64,000 nt of DNA, taken from NCBI RefSeq assembly GCF_017873955.1, contig NZ_JAGGKS010000001.1, positions 186,001 through 250,000 on the forward strand. Direction: 5' to 3'. The stretch's first letter is position 1; every line of letters starts with the position of its first letter. Origin of the DNA: Sedimentibacter acidaminivorans. Lineage in GTDB: Bacteria; Bacillota; Clostridia; Tissierellales; Sedimentibacteraceae. A program made the position numbers and the translations under genes. This document shows, piece after piece, positions 44,013 through 53,457 of the stretch. The notes below the pieces were generated by a model. It saw nothing but the letters and a program-made list of their open reading frames with translations, was not told the origin of the DNA and did no database searches.

Positions 44013-44624
44013 ATGGTAGGAATATTAATTAAAGGTTTTACAATTGGTATAGCATATGTAGCTCCTATTGGAATGCAAAATCTATATGTTATTAACACTG
44101 CTATGACCCAAACAAAAACACGTTTATATCTAGTTGCTTTAATAACAATATTTTTTGATATTTCTTTAGCGTTGGCTTGTTTTTTTGGCATGGGTGCAAT
44201 AATTGAAGCAATACCCATTATAAAACTAATAATTCTGGGAGTAGGTTCTATTGCAGTAATTTGGATAGGTATACAATTAATTCGTTCCACACCAAGCCTA
44301 AATACATCTATTGATACAAAAAAAACTATTTTACAGGTTACCTTATCTTGTTTAATGGTAACTTGGGCTAATCCACAGGCTTTAATAGATGGCACTTTGT
44401 TATTTGGAAGTTTTAGAGCTTCTTTACCAGTTGATATGGCGAAATATTTTATCATTGGTTCTTCTCTAGCATCTATAGTTTGGTTTTTATCATTAGGAAC
44501 TATTGTAAGTGTATTTAAAAAGGTATTCAATGAAAAAGCTTTAAAGATTATTAATGTAGTATGTGGAATTATTATTATTTATTACGGATTCAAGTTAGGT
44601 ATTAACTTTTTTCAAGAAATATAA
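44013..44624 (+). CDS. LysE/ArgO family amino acid exporter
   Basis: 203 residues, six hydrophobic segments, with the family N terminus GFTIGIAYVAPIGMQNLYVI and the conserved TWANPQALIDGTLLFGSF. LysE/ArgO members export lysine and arginine; the close match to ArgO-type motifs suggests basic amino acids, though the substrate is inferred. GGAGG precedes the ATG. No regulator gene is adjacent. Confidence 0.92.
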   Translation: MVGILIKGFTIGIAYVAPIGMQNLYVINTAMTQTKTRLYLVALITIFFDISLALACFFGMGAIIEAIPIIKLIILGVGSIAVIWIGIQLIRSTPSLNTSIDTKKTILQVTLSCLMVTWANPQALIDGTLLFGSFRASLPVDMAKYFIIGSSLASIVWFLSLGTIVSVFKKVFNEKALKIINVVCGIIIIYYGFKLGINFFQEI

Positions 44625-44633
44625 TAATTTGTT

Positions 44634-44669
44634 AACAATAGAATAACAAATTATTGTTATTCTATTGTT
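44634..44669 (+). terminator. Perfect 16-bp hairpin after the LysE gene
   Basis: AACAATAGAATAACAA and its exact complement (44634-44649, 44654-44669) with a 4-base loop, ten bases after the stop. No good T-run, so termination is likely but not certain. Confidence 0.6.
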
Positions 44670-44701
44670 GAAACTAAATAACTAAGGTGTTGATAGTTTT
44701 T

Positions 44702-44899
44702 TTACTTAATACTTTTATCATTAACTAATTTTTTTTTATCCTTATCATTAAATGTGTTATTTAATTCATATTCCATGTAACTGTTTTCGTTAGTAAGTTC
44801 ATCATTATTTCTATATTCACTATCTACTTTTGAATTTTGTACCAAATTACTTATCTTTTTATTGTCTTTATTACCATTGAAATTTTTTATACAAATCAA
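44702..44899 (-). CDS. Possible small hydrophilic protein
   Basis: A 65-codon frame rich in Asn, Lys, Glu and Asp (NSYMEYELNNTFNDKDKKKL). I do not recognise it. The only in-frame start is a TTG directly next to AAAGG, which is poor spacing, so this may be chance. If real it would be a small acidic/basic coil such as a spore or regulatory peptide. Confidence 0.25.
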   Translation of the reverse strand: MICIKNFNGNKDNKKISNLVQNSKVDSEYRNNDELTNENSYMEYELNNTFNDKDKKKLVNDKSIK

Positions 44900-45052
44900 C
44901 CTTTCATAATAAATTTACAAAGCTTTTGCTTTATATATTTATTATTTACAATACTTTTTTTAATATTACTTTATAAATGTTATAATTTTAGTATTTTAAT
45001 TTTCTTCAAAATAATTTTTATGCAAATTTATATACCTTAACTCATCAACTCT

Positions 45053-46306
45053 TTATTGTTCGTATTTAATATTTGCACCTATTTTTTGAAGTTTTTCTAC
45101 TATGTTTGCATATCCTCTTTTTATATGATGTATATCTGTAATTTCTGTTTCTCCCTCTGATACTAAACCTGCTAATATTAATGCTGCTCCTGCTCTAAGA
45201 TCTGTAGCTTTTACTTTTGCTCCACTAAGATTATTTTTTCCTTTTAATACTGCGCTGTTTCCTTCTATTTTAACGTCTACTCCCATTCTCATCAACTCGT
45301 TAGCGTGCATGAACCTATTTTCAAATATTGTTTCATTTATGATGCTGGTTCCTTCTGCAATTGAAAGAAGTGCCATAAATTGAGCTTGCATATCTGTTGG
45401 AAAACCTGGATATGGAAGAGTTTTTATGTCTACTGGTTTTATTTTTCCATTAGATATAACTCTAATTTTATCTTCATATTCTTCTATATGGGCTCCTACT
45501 TCTCTCAGTTTTGCAATTACTGGTTGTACGTGGCTTGATAGAACATTGTCTATAATTAAATCACCACCTGTAATTACGGCCGCAACCATATATGTACCAG
45601 CTTCTATTCTATCGGGTATTACTGTATGCTCAGTCTTATGAAGTTCTTTGACTCCTTTTACTCTGATTGTTTTAGTTCCAGCTCCAATAACATTTCCACC
45701 CATGCTGTTAATAAAGTTTGCTAAATCAACTATTTCAGGTTCTTCTGCAGCATTTTCTATAATTGTTTCACCTTCTCCAAGAGTTGCTGCCATAATTATG
45801 TTTTCTGTGGCACCAACGCTTGGAAAATCTAAATATATATCACTGCCTATTATTTTTTTTGCTGATGAGTTTACATAACCGTTCTCTGATATTACTTCAG
45901 CTCCAAGTGCCTTAAAACCTTTTAAATGAAGGTCTATTGGACGCGTTCCAATTGCACAACCACCTGGCATATATATCTTTGCATTTCCACATCTTGCCAA
46001 TAGTGGTCCCATAACTAAAAATGAAGCCCTCATTTTGCTTATTAAATCATATGGTGCCTCACAATTTTTAATATCTTTTGTAATTATATTAAGAGAATTT
46101 TCCCCAATTCTCGTTACTTTTGCTCCTAAAACTTCTAGTAATTCACACATTACTTCAACATCTTTTAAATTTGGTATTTCATGTAATATACATTCTTCAT
46201 TCGAAAGAAGGGTTGATGCTAATATGGGTAGAATTGAGTTTTTTGAGCCATCTACCTTTATATTTCCTTTTAAACCCATGCTTTTTTTTACAATTATTTT
46301 TTCCAA
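45053..46306 (-). CDS. murA: UDP-N-acetylglucosamine 1-carboxyvinyltransferase
   Basis: First committed step of peptidoglycan synthesis: transfers enolpyruvate from PEP to UDP-GlcNAc. 417 residues with the active-site Cys in PGGCAIGTRPIDLHLKG (so fosfomycin-sensitive type), Lys in VDGSKNSILP and Asp/Arg in FPTDMQAQFM. The start is a TTG with AGGAGAG upstream. Many Firmicutes carry two MurA paralogues; which this is cannot be told. Confidence 0.95.
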   Translation of the reverse strand: MEKIIVKKSMGLKGNIKVDGSKNSILPILASTLLSNEECILHEIPNLKDVEVMCELLEVLGAKVTRIGENSLNIITKDIKNCEAPYDLISKMRASFLVMGPLLARCGNAKIYMPGGCAIGTRPIDLHLKGFKALGAEVISENGYVNSSAKKIIGSDIYLDFPSVGATENIIMAATLGEGETIIENAAEEPEIVDLANFINSMGGNVIGAGTKTIRVKGVKELHKTEHTVIPDRIEAGTYMVAAVITGGDLIIDNVLSSHVQPVIAKLREVGAHIEEYEDKIRVISNGKIKPVDIKTLPYPGFPTDMQAQFMALLSIAEGTSIINETIFENRFMHANELMRMGVDVKIEGNSAVLKGKNNLSGAKVKATDLRAGAALILAGLVSEGETEITDIHHIKRGYANIVEKLQKIGANIKYEQ

Positions 46307-46496
46307 AACTCTCTCCTATATTACTGTAATATTTCTTTTATTGAGCATTATATGCTACTACTTTTTACATAGTATCATCTTTTATATTACAATTCAATTA
46401 CAATATTTACTATAATTAATTTTTTATACTAATGTGGTTATTCTCGCCTATTTTTCAAAGCTAGTTATGTTATCCAATATTTTATTAAGCATAAAA

Positions 46497-46564
46497 AAAA
46501 GAAAAAGCGTGTGATTAAAATAAAGGGGGACGTTATATTTAAAAGTTACACTCTTTTTCTTTTG
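46497..46564. terminator. Long hairpin between the histidine kinase gene and murA
   Basis: Arms AAAAGAAAAAGCGTGT and ACACTCTTTTTCTTTT pair with one mismatch around a ~36-base loop containing AAAGGGGGACG. T-rich on one side, A-rich on the other, so it can terminate in either direction. The rest of 46307-46630 shows no gene. Confidence 0.55.
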
Positions 46565-46630
46565 ATAGTATTTTAACCTGATTTTGATTTTTTATTCAAA
46601 CTTTTTGATTTTTTTATTTATTAAAGATAA

Positions 46631-48730
46631 CTAAGATTTATAAAGTGGCATTTTAATTTCTGCCTTAAAAAGATCTCCATCTATACTTAATTCTAATTCT
46701 CCATTTTGTACTTCCATCAAGCTTTTCGCTATAGCTAAACCTAATCCATTCCCTTCTGAATTTCTGGATTCATCTCCTCGCTTAAATCTCTCCATCAACT
46801 CTTCTACAGGGATATTTAATTCATTGGCTGATACATTTTTAAAGCACACTGCTACTTCATGATTTGTTTCTACGATATCAATGTACACTCTTGAACCTTT
46901 TAAAGCATATTTGAAAATATTGGACAATAGATTTTCCATTACTCTAGACAGAAATCTACCATCTGCATTAGCTAATATTTTTTCACTAGTAGCACTTACT
47001 TTAAATCCAAGCTTTGATTCTTGTATTTTTTCATCTAGTTCACCTAGTATTTGAGAAACTAAAGCATTTATATTAACTTTTTCAAAATTAACTTTTATAT
47101 TTCCACTTGTTAATTTTGCTGCTTCAAATAAATCCTCTGTTAAAATCTTAAGCCTACTTGACTTCCTATCAAGTACATCTAAATATTTTGGGGCATTTAC
47201 TGATTGTAGCCCCTCTCTTTTCAACAAGTCCACATATGATATTATAGATGTGAGAGGTGTCTTTATATCATGGGATACATTTGTAATCAATTCTGTTTTT
47301 AACCTTTCACTTTTTACACCATTTTGAACTGCTATTTTTAGTCCATCTGTTATAGCGTTTATATCATCTGCCAAACTTTTAAATTCACCATTACCGTGTA
47401 AAACTATTTTATTTTCATAATCGCCTTCTTTTGCTATTCTTATGCCATCTTGTATTTTACTAAACAATTTAATTTTATTATATACTACATAAGCAGATAT
47501 TAATAAAACTATGAAGATAGATGGCGGATATTTTACAGAAATTATTGTTAAAATCATTAATATAACTATAGTTGACATTGTTTTTAGCATCAATGGTCCA
47601 CTACTGATAATTTTTATTAAAATTTCTAATATTTTTGATAATGAAATAAATATAAAAGAATACTTTATAATATTCCCATCTTTCAAGTGTTTCACTATGG
47701 ATAAAAACAATGCTAAAAAAAAGGTCACAACTAATAATGATGTTGACAGCATTGCTAACTTCATTAAATTAACATTAATATGTCTTATATTTATAATATG
47801 GTCAAACTGCAATATAGATACAGTTACAATTGATGTGATTATTAATAAATTAATATCGGAATATATTTTATCTATAAAAATATAGTGAATTTCTTCATCT
47901 TCGACTTTTTTACCTATAGCAATCAATAGGAATATAAAGCACATAATAGCTAAAATAAAGCAAATTGTAATTAATATTATATTTTTAATCAATGTTTCCC
48001 TATCATTGTTCCATTTTTCTATGCGAGTAGCTAACCCTTCATCTGTAATGCCAATATATATTATTGTTTCATCGCTTCCACCTTCAATATTTTTGATTCT
48101 ATCTAACAATGAAGGCGAATAACTACTATCACCATTTTCAGGATAAATTTCTACACCTGTATCATCTATCAACACATAAGCTTTTCTTGTATTATAAAAT
48201 TCTTTGTCTGGATCGTCTGTATTTGTACAAATATTAACTCCATCTGTTGCATAATACTTAAGTCCTTCTGGATTATTTAAGTCATATATTATTTGCTCAT
48301 AATTTGCTAAATCGCTTTTTTTAATAATTTCTTTAATTGCTTGTATTTCATCATTTTTTTGTATCCAAAAAAGCTTTACAGTTTCTTCTCCATCCTCGTA
48401 ATTATTCTCCGTTATAAAATTGTTGTATAAATTTGTTAACTGCCAACTATCCTCTACATCAATGTTTTTAACGGTTCCTCCGCTTTTTATATATTTTTCA
48501 CTTTTGTAATTTCGAAGCACATACTCAAGTCTACTTGCAGAATATCTAAGTTCATTGCTAAGTGAATTGCTCTCTAAATATTTCTCAACTGTTACACTTT
48601 CATAGTTTTCAACATTTAAGAAAATATTTAATCCTGAATTAACTCCTACTAATATACATAAAACAAACAAAGAAAATGCTATGGTTTTGTTAAGTGTGCT
48701 TCTGTTAAATCTTTTCCACCTTGTAGCCAA
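46631..48730 (-). CDS. Sensor histidine kinase
   Basis: 699 residues. One N-terminal helix and a ~220-residue extracytoplasmic domain, then about six membrane helices (~245-430), a HAMP-like segment, the HisKA domain with phospho-acceptor His487 in NVSHDIKTPLTS, and HATPase_c with N box NLLSNIFKYALKG and G box GNGLGLAIAKS. The start (TTG at 48730, inside the response-regulator gene) has only a poor GGGG site, so the true start may differ slightly. Pairs with the response regulator just before it; the multi-helix sensor suggests an envelope signal. Confidence 0.9.
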   Translation of the reverse strand: MATRWKRFNRSTLNKTIAFSLFVLCILVGVNSGLNIFLNVENYESVTVEKYLESNSLSNELRYSASRLEYVLRNYKSEKYIKSGGTVKNIDVEDSWQLTNLYNNFITENNYEDGEETVKLFWIQKNDEIQAIKEIIKKSDLANYEQIIYDLNNPEGLKYYATDGVNICTNTDDPDKEFYNTRKAYVLIDDTGVEIYPENGDSSYSPSLLDRIKNIEGGSDETIIYIGITDEGLATRIEKWNNDRETLIKNIILITICFILAIMCFIFLLIAIGKKVEDEEIHYIFIDKIYSDINLLIITSIVTVSILQFDHIINIRHINVNLMKLAMLSTSLLVVTFFLALFLSIVKHLKDGNIIKYSFIFISLSKILEILIKIISSGPLMLKTMSTIVILMILTIISVKYPPSIFIVLLISAYVVYNKIKLFSKIQDGIRIAKEGDYENKIVLHGNGEFKSLADDINAITDGLKIAVQNGVKSERLKTELITNVSHDIKTPLTSIISYVDLLKREGLQSVNAPKYLDVLDRKSSRLKILTEDLFEAAKLTSGNIKVNFEKVNINALVSQILGELDEKIQESKLGFKVSATSEKILANADGRFLSRVMENLLSNIFKYALKGSRVYIDIVETNHEVAVCFKNVSANELNIPVEELMERFKRGDESRNSEGNGLGLAIAKSLMEVQNGELELSIDGDLFKAEIKMPLYKS

Positions 48731-49391
48731 CGCCCCACACCACCTTCAGATACTTCGGATTTTTAGGATCTATCTCTACTTTTTCTCTTATTCGACGTAT
48801 GTGAACAGCAACTGTATTTTCTGGATTAAATGATGGTTCATTCCATGCTTTTTCATATATAGCTTCGATGGAAAATACTTTTCCTGCATTTTGTGTTAAG
48901 AATAAAAGTATTTTATATTCTACTGGTGTAAGTTTTACTACTTCTCCATCTACTGTAACTTCTTTTCTTTCATCATCTATTACAAGGGCTCCTGTTTTGT
49001 ATATATCCTTATTATCTATTACACTGCCAAGTGTCGTGTATCTTCTAAGCTGTGAATTAACTCTTGCTATGAGTTCTATAGGTTTGAATGGTTTAGTTAT
49101 ATAATCATCTGCTCCCATTTCTAAACCAGTTACTATATCTATGTCTTCGGATTTTGCTGATAGCATTATAACTGGTATATTTTTTACTTCTCTAATTTTT
49201 TCAGTAGCTTTAATACCATCCATTTCTGGCATCATTATATCCATAACAACTAAATGAATTTCATTGTTTTCTACTGTTTCAATTGCATCTAATCCGTTGT
49301 AGCATTTAAAAATATTATATCCTTCATTTCTTAGGTATATTTCTATTGCTTCAACTATTTCTATTTCATCATCACAAACTAATATGTTCAT
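48705..49391 (-). CDS. OmpR-family response regulator
   Basis: 228 residues: receiver domain with acidic pair DDE, phosphoacceptor Asp in LVVMDIMMPEMDG and Lys in YITKPFKP; C-terminal winged helix ending VHIRRIREKVEIDP and VWGVGYKVEK. Overlaps the kinase gene by 26 bases and starts 55 bases after the glycosidase gene, so it is probably co-transcribed with both. Confidence 0.95.
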   Translation of the reverse strand: MNILVCDDEIEIVEAIEIYLRNEGYNIFKCYNGLDAIETVENNEIHLVVMDIMMPEMDGIKATEKIREVKNIPVIMLSAKSEDIDIVTGLEMGADDYITKPFKPIELIARVNSQLRRYTTLGSVIDNKDIYKTGALVIDDERKEVTVDGEVVKLTPVEYKILLFLTQNAGKVFSIEAIYEKAWNEPSFNPENTVAVHIRRIREKVEIDPKNPKYLKVVWGVGYKVEKI

Positions 49392-49446
49392 AATTAATTT
49401 TGTGCCTCCTTAAAATGTATGCGAAAATTTAAGTTAGGTATTGTAC

Positions 49447-50970
49447 CTACTTAAACTTCTTAAATCCCTCTATTAATGCATTAATGACATTATCATCTTG
49501 ATCTAATCTGTAATTTCTTGATACAGTTTTGGTTGGTTTTGTCATATCATAGTCCTGACCATTCCATAATACTGCTATCTTAATTTTTTCATATTTAGTT
49601 ATTGTATTAAACATATCTACAAACCATTCACTTTTATTTCCTCCTGTAGTGGAACAACTAAATTCTGTAATCATCATAGGATGTTTAAAATGTGATTCAT
49701 AATCATAATAAAATGCATCATAAGCTTCTTCGAATTTTCTCCAAGTTTCGCCTTTATAATAATTTCCTGTGTTGTAAGCTGTTAATCCTACAACATCTAC
49801 ATAATCATTGCCTGGGTAATAGGATAAATAGTTATTATATGAAAAATTTGGAAAAGATAATTCGTTTGGATTCCACACAAATATGAGGTTATCTACTCCC
49901 TTTTCCTTAAACTTATCATATATGTATCTCCAGCACTCTATATATAAGTCAGTGTCCTTACCTACAAAATACGAAGAATACAAAACCCAAGCACCATTCA
50001 TCTCATTATTTATTCTAAACAAAACTGGAAAATCATATTCATTAAAACTTTCTGCTAAACTATCCAAATAATCATCGTACTTTCCCTCTATAATTTCCAA
50101 TGTTATATCTTTTTCTTTGTTTTCTATCATGTCTGTGGTATACAAGGTATATTCCACAACTTTTCCTAGTTCTTTTGCTTTTTCCATGTATGCACTTTTA
50201 AATGGAAGAACAAAAGAATTATATGTCAACGTTACTGGAAAATTATAGTTATATAAATTTTCTAACTGCACAAGTCTATACTGGTATGTTGGAAATGTAG
50301 GTTCAAATATTCCAAAATCAATTTTATCATTTTTTTCAAAGTATTGTTCGTAAAATTCTTGTGTTAAAACATCAAATTGTTTTTTTACTGGCTCAAATAC
50401 CTTGTCTTCTTTCATTTTTCCTGACTTATCTATAAACTTGAAACTTGGCATTATATAATCAATATATATAGGTGCTGCTGATTTTATAAATACGGTTACT
50501 ATCTCTTTAGACGTTCTAGGTATAGCAATTGTTGCATAATAATTTCTATCTATTTCATCCCCTTTAAGTTTTCTTCTCTCATATAGTGTGATATGAGAAC
50601 TTACTCCGCCAAAAGGGTGTTCATATTCTGCTGTAACTTCAAACTCGTCATTTCTCTTTATTCCATTATTTCCATAAATATTATATGAATATTTTGTGTC
50701 TAGCGTATTGTTGAAATCATCATAAAGAACTTCTACTACTAAATTTTTCGATTCAAATCTACTTTTTACATTTACAATGTCTTCATTCAATATTAAATAT
50801 TTAGGAAGAACTATTTGATATCCAAATGGATTATTGGTATATTTGTTATAGCTTGTTGAATATGATGTGATTTGTGTACTTTCATCACTATATGTTTCAT
50901 CACCATATGCTAAATTTGAAGTTATTGCTAATGCTATTAGGGAAATGGCTAAATATTTCTTAAAATTCAT
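49447..50970 (-). CDS. Secreted GH26-like glycoside hydrolase
   Basis: 507 residues: signal peptide (cut near LAYGDE), an N-terminal ~165-residue domain of unknown type, and a TIM-barrel domain (~220-507) resembling GH26: the acid/base Glu in RINNEMNGAWV (~321) and the nucleophile Glu in MMITEFSCST (~436), with FVWNPNEL between. GH26 enzymes cleave mannans or related beta-glycans; the true substrate, perhaps a cell-wall or capsular polymer, is unknown. First gene ahead of a two-component system. Confidence 0.78.
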   Translation of the reverse strand: MNFKKYLAISLIALAITSNLAYGDETYSDESTQITSYSTSYNKYTNNPFGYQIVLPKYLILNEDIVNVKSRFESKNLVVEVLYDDFNNTLDTKYSYNIYGNNGIKRNDEFEVTAEYEHPFGGVSSHITLYERRKLKGDEIDRNYYATIAIPRTSKEIVTVFIKSAAPIYIDYIMPSFKFIDKSGKMKEDKVFEPVKKQFDVLTQEFYEQYFEKNDKIDFGIFEPTFPTYQYRLVQLENLYNYNFPVTLTYNSFVLPFKSAYMEKAKELGKVVEYTLYTTDMIENKEKDITLEIIEGKYDDYLDSLAESFNEYDFPVLFRINNEMNGAWVLYSSYFVGKDTDLYIECWRYIYDKFKEKGVDNLIFVWNPNELSFPNFSYNNYLSYYPGNDYVDVVGLTAYNTGNYYKGETWRKFEEAYDAFYYDYESHFKHPMMITEFSCSTTGGNKSEWFVDMFNTITKYEKIKIAVLWNGQDYDMTKPTKTVSRNYRLDQDDNVINALIEGFKKFK

Positions 50971-51043
50971 TTATGTTTCTCCTTTTAATTAATGTAAATT
51001 ATTTATAAATTTTATCTATTTACTCAAATTTCATTTATAGCTA

Positions 51044-51072
51044 ATTTTAACAAACATAGTTGTTGGTGTCAA
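51044..51072 (-). promoter_or_regulatory. sigma-A promoter for the GH26-like gene and two-component system
   Basis: -35 TTGACA (51067-51072), 17-base spacer, -10 TAAAAT (51044-51049). Confidence 0.75.
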
Positions 51073-51129
51073 TTGAATACAAAATTATTTTCATCATATG
51101 TTATTGTTCATTTTACAACAAAATATTAA

Positions 51130-51159
51130 TTGTACTATGTATGCATTATATGCTATAAT
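51130..51159 (+). promoter_or_regulatory. Extended -10 promoter for the gate-protein/HisRS operon
   Basis: TGC-TATAAT extended -10 (TATAAT at 51154-51159) with -35 TTGTAC (51130-51135), spacer 18. Confidence 0.7.
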
Positions 51160-51195
51160 CATTTCGTGATAAAAATCAGGAGGACTTATTAAATA

Positions 51196-51618
51196 ATGGT
51201 TACTTTAGACACGTTTAAGAGGGGATTTAACAATGGAATCAAAACCCTCATTGCCTTGTTAAAGCTTATGGTTCCTATATATATAGGAGTTCAGTTGCTT
51301 TCGATTTCAGGTTTACTTAGTATTATTGCAACTTTTTTTACACCTGTGATGTCCTTTTTTGGATTACCAGGTGAAGCATCATTAACATTAATTGTTGGGT
51401 ATTTCTCAGGTATTTACGGAGCTTTAGGTACTTTGGCAGCTATTAAACTAAATGCAGTTCAAGCTACAACAATAGCTATTATGACTTCAATCGCTCATAA
51501 TTTAATTGCTGAAACTGCAGTTATTAAAAAACTAGGGGTCAGTGCTTGGGCAAGTATTGCTGTAAGATTGTTTTTTTCGATTTTATTTGGGTTTTTATAT
51601 TATAGGATATTTGGGTGA
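51196..51618 (+). CDS. Nucleoside-recognition (Gate) domain membrane protein, SpmA-like half
   Basis: 140 residues, about four helices, with the Gate domain (PF07670-type) phrase GLPGEASLTLIVGYFSGIYGALG. Similar split pairs (this and the next gene) resemble SpmA/SpmB, which take part in spore-core dehydration, and other pairs thought to be transport gates. Here the pair precedes a HisRS-like gene. Confidence 0.8.
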   Translation: MVTLDTFKRGFNNGIKTLIALLKLMVPIYIGVQLLSISGLLSIIATFFTPVMSFFGLPGEASLTLIVGYFSGIYGALGTLAAIKLNAVQATTIAIMTSIAHNLIAETAVIKKLGVSAWASIAVRLFFSILFGFLYYRIFG

Positions 51619-51623
51619 TTATT

Positions 51624-52124
51624 ATGGATTATATTATAGATTTATTTATTAACTTATTATCTTTTACTTGGAATATTACTAAAGTAATTATTCCTTTAAT
51701 GCTTGTTATGGAAATATTTAAAGATTTAAAAATCATAGACAAAATTTCAAATTTAATAAAGCCTGCAACTAATTTTTTAACCATTAATGAGAAATCAGGA
51801 ATCTCACTTATTATAGGAATTATTTTCGGCTTATTATTTGGTGCCGGTGCCATAATTCAAAGTACCAATGAACATGATGTTGATAAGAGAAGTATTTTTT
51901 TAATATGTATGTTTTTATCTCTATGTCATGCAGTCATTGAGGATACATTGATTTTTGGAGCTATTGGTGCTGATTATTTGGCAATCTTAGGTTCTAGAAT
52001 TATTGCAGCAGTTTTTACGACTTATGTTTTATCTAAACTTATTAAAAAAGACTTTTCGGATATATCTGATATTAATATTTGCCATGAGCATACGAGTTAT
52101 GAACATAACTCTACTAATAAATAA
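51624..52124 (+). CDS. Nucleoside-recognition (Gate) domain membrane protein, SpmB-like half
   Basis: 166 residues with about four helices and the gate phrase NEKSGISLIIGIIFGLLFGAGA; a hydrophilic His-rich tail (ICHEHTSYEHNS) could bind metal. The ATG at 51624 is spaced correctly from GGGTG, which lies across the stop of the partner gene; an in-frame GTG three codons earlier is less likely. Probably forms a complex with the preceding protein. Confidence 0.78.
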   Translation: MDYIIDLFINLLSFTWNITKVIIPLMLVMEIFKDLKIIDKISNLIKPATNFLTINEKSGISLIIGIIFGLLFGAGAIIQSTNEHDVDKRSIFLICMFLSLCHAVIEDTLIFGAIGADYLAILGSRIIAAVFTTYVLSKLIKKDFSDISDINICHEHTSYEHNSTNK

Positions 52125-52154
52125 ATGCAATTTAATTAAACAGGAGGATTTTAA

Positions 52155-53405
52155 ATGAAAGTAAATTTAAACCCGGCTAAGGGTATGAGGGATTTTACTC
52201 CGCAGGAAAAGGAAATTAGAGATTATGTTGAAAATGTTATTGTAAGCACTTATAAACAAAGTGGCTTTAATCTTATTGAAACGCCTGTTGTTGAAAACAT
52301 TGAAAACTTAATTGGTAGTAAAGGTGGAGAAAATTTAAAGCTGATTTTTAAAATACTGAAAAGAGGTGAAAAACTTGACTTTTCAAAAACAGATATATGC
52401 GAAGATGACTTAGCTGATTTAGGATTGAGATATGATCTCACTATTCCTTTGAGTAGATTTTATTGCAAAAATCAATCTAATTTACCATCTGTTTTTAAAG
52501 CATTGCAGGTAGGTAATGTATTTAGAGCTGAAAGAGCTCAAAAAGGAAGATACAGAAGCTTTAAACAATGTGATATAGATATAATTGGTGATGGTTCTTC
52601 TGCTGCTGAATTAGAGCTTATCACTACTACTGCAAAGGCTTTGACAGCTCTTAATGTTACTGATTTTGTAGTTAGATTTAATGACAGAAGAGTTTTGAAA
52701 GCCGTTATTTTAAATTGTGGTTTTTTAGATAATGAATTTGACAGTGTATGTATAATTGTTGATAAATTAGATAAAATCGGAATGTCTGGCGTTGAATCTG
52801 AGTTAAAAGGCAAGAATTATAATGAAGAGTGCATTTCTAAATTAATGGATGCTCTTGAAAATATAAGTAAAAACGGAACTAGATGCCTTTCTTCTTATTC
52901 TGTACCTGAAGATGTTATTTCTGATGTAGAAAAAATTATGAATGATGTGAAAGATTATGCTAATGGTAAATATGACATAGAGTTTGATTTTACTTTGATT
53001 AGAGGTATGGGATATTATACTGGTTCGATTTTTGAAATTGCTTATAAAAATCTTGGCTATTCTATTGCTGGTGGTGGTAGGTATGATGAAATGGTAGGAA
53101 ATTTCATTGGTCAGCAAATACCTGCAATTGGTTTTTCGATTGGATTTGAACGACTCGTTAATCAGCTTATTGAAGAAAAGTTCAAGGTCCCTAATTTAGA
53201 GAAGGTTGTTTTGCTTTTTGAAAAAAGTGATAGCTATATTAATGTCATGAAAAAAGCCGATGAATTGAGAAGTCAAGGTTATACTGTATCTGTATATGAA
53301 AAATCTAAAAAACTAGGCAAGCAGCTTAATCAATTTGATGGTTATGGATTTAGTAAGTATGCTGTATTTAGCGGGGATGATACTGAAGTTAAGAGCTTAT
53401 CTTAA
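52155..53405 (+). CDS. Histidyl-tRNA synthetase-like protein (short C terminus)
   Basis: 416 residues with class II motifs: motif 1 region AKGMRDFTPQE, motif 2 FRAERAQKGRYRSFKQCD, HisA motif LIRGMGYYTGSIFEI and motif 3 AIGFSIGFERL. The anticodon-binding domain is present, but the protein stops at VFSGDDTEVKSLS, about 10-20 residues earlier than usual. The QCDIDIIG phrase places it with the second HisRS type of Clostridia. It may be a working HisS, a HisZ-like factor or a paralogue with another role; co-transcription with gate proteins is unusual. Strong AGGAGG site. Confidence 0.85.
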   Translation: MKVNLNPAKGMRDFTPQEKEIRDYVENVIVSTYKQSGFNLIETPVVENIENLIGSKGGENLKLIFKILKRGEKLDFSKTDICEDDLADLGLRYDLTIPLSRFYCKNQSNLPSVFKALQVGNVFRAERAQKGRYRSFKQCDIDIIGDGSSAAELELITTTAKALTALNVTDFVVRFNDRRVLKAVILNCGFLDNEFDSVCIIVDKLDKIGMSGVESELKGKNYNEECISKLMDALENISKNGTRCLSSYSVPEDVISDVEKIMNDVKDYANGKYDIEFDFTLIRGMGYYTGSIFEIAYKNLGYSIAGGGRYDEMVGNFIGQQIPAIGFSIGFERLVNQLIEEKFKVPNLEKVVLLFEKSDSYINVMKKADELRSQGYTVSVYEKSKKLGKQLNQFDGYGFSKYAVFSGDDTEVKSLS

Positions 53406-53407
53406 AT

Positions 53408-53439
53408 AAAAAAACAGATGTTGGGGCATCTGTTTTTTT
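53408..53439. terminator. Bidirectional terminator between hisS-like gene and 4hbD
   Basis: AAAAAAACAGATG / CATCTGTTTTTTT perfect stem with a 6-base loop gives U-tracts for both convergent units. Confidence 0.92.
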
Positions 53440-53457
53440 ATGTCATTTTTTAACTAT

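Noticed and set aside
43982-44530. 182-codon minus-strand frame opposite the LysE gene
   Set aside because: Antisense shadow; the plus-strand protein matches LysE family motifs.
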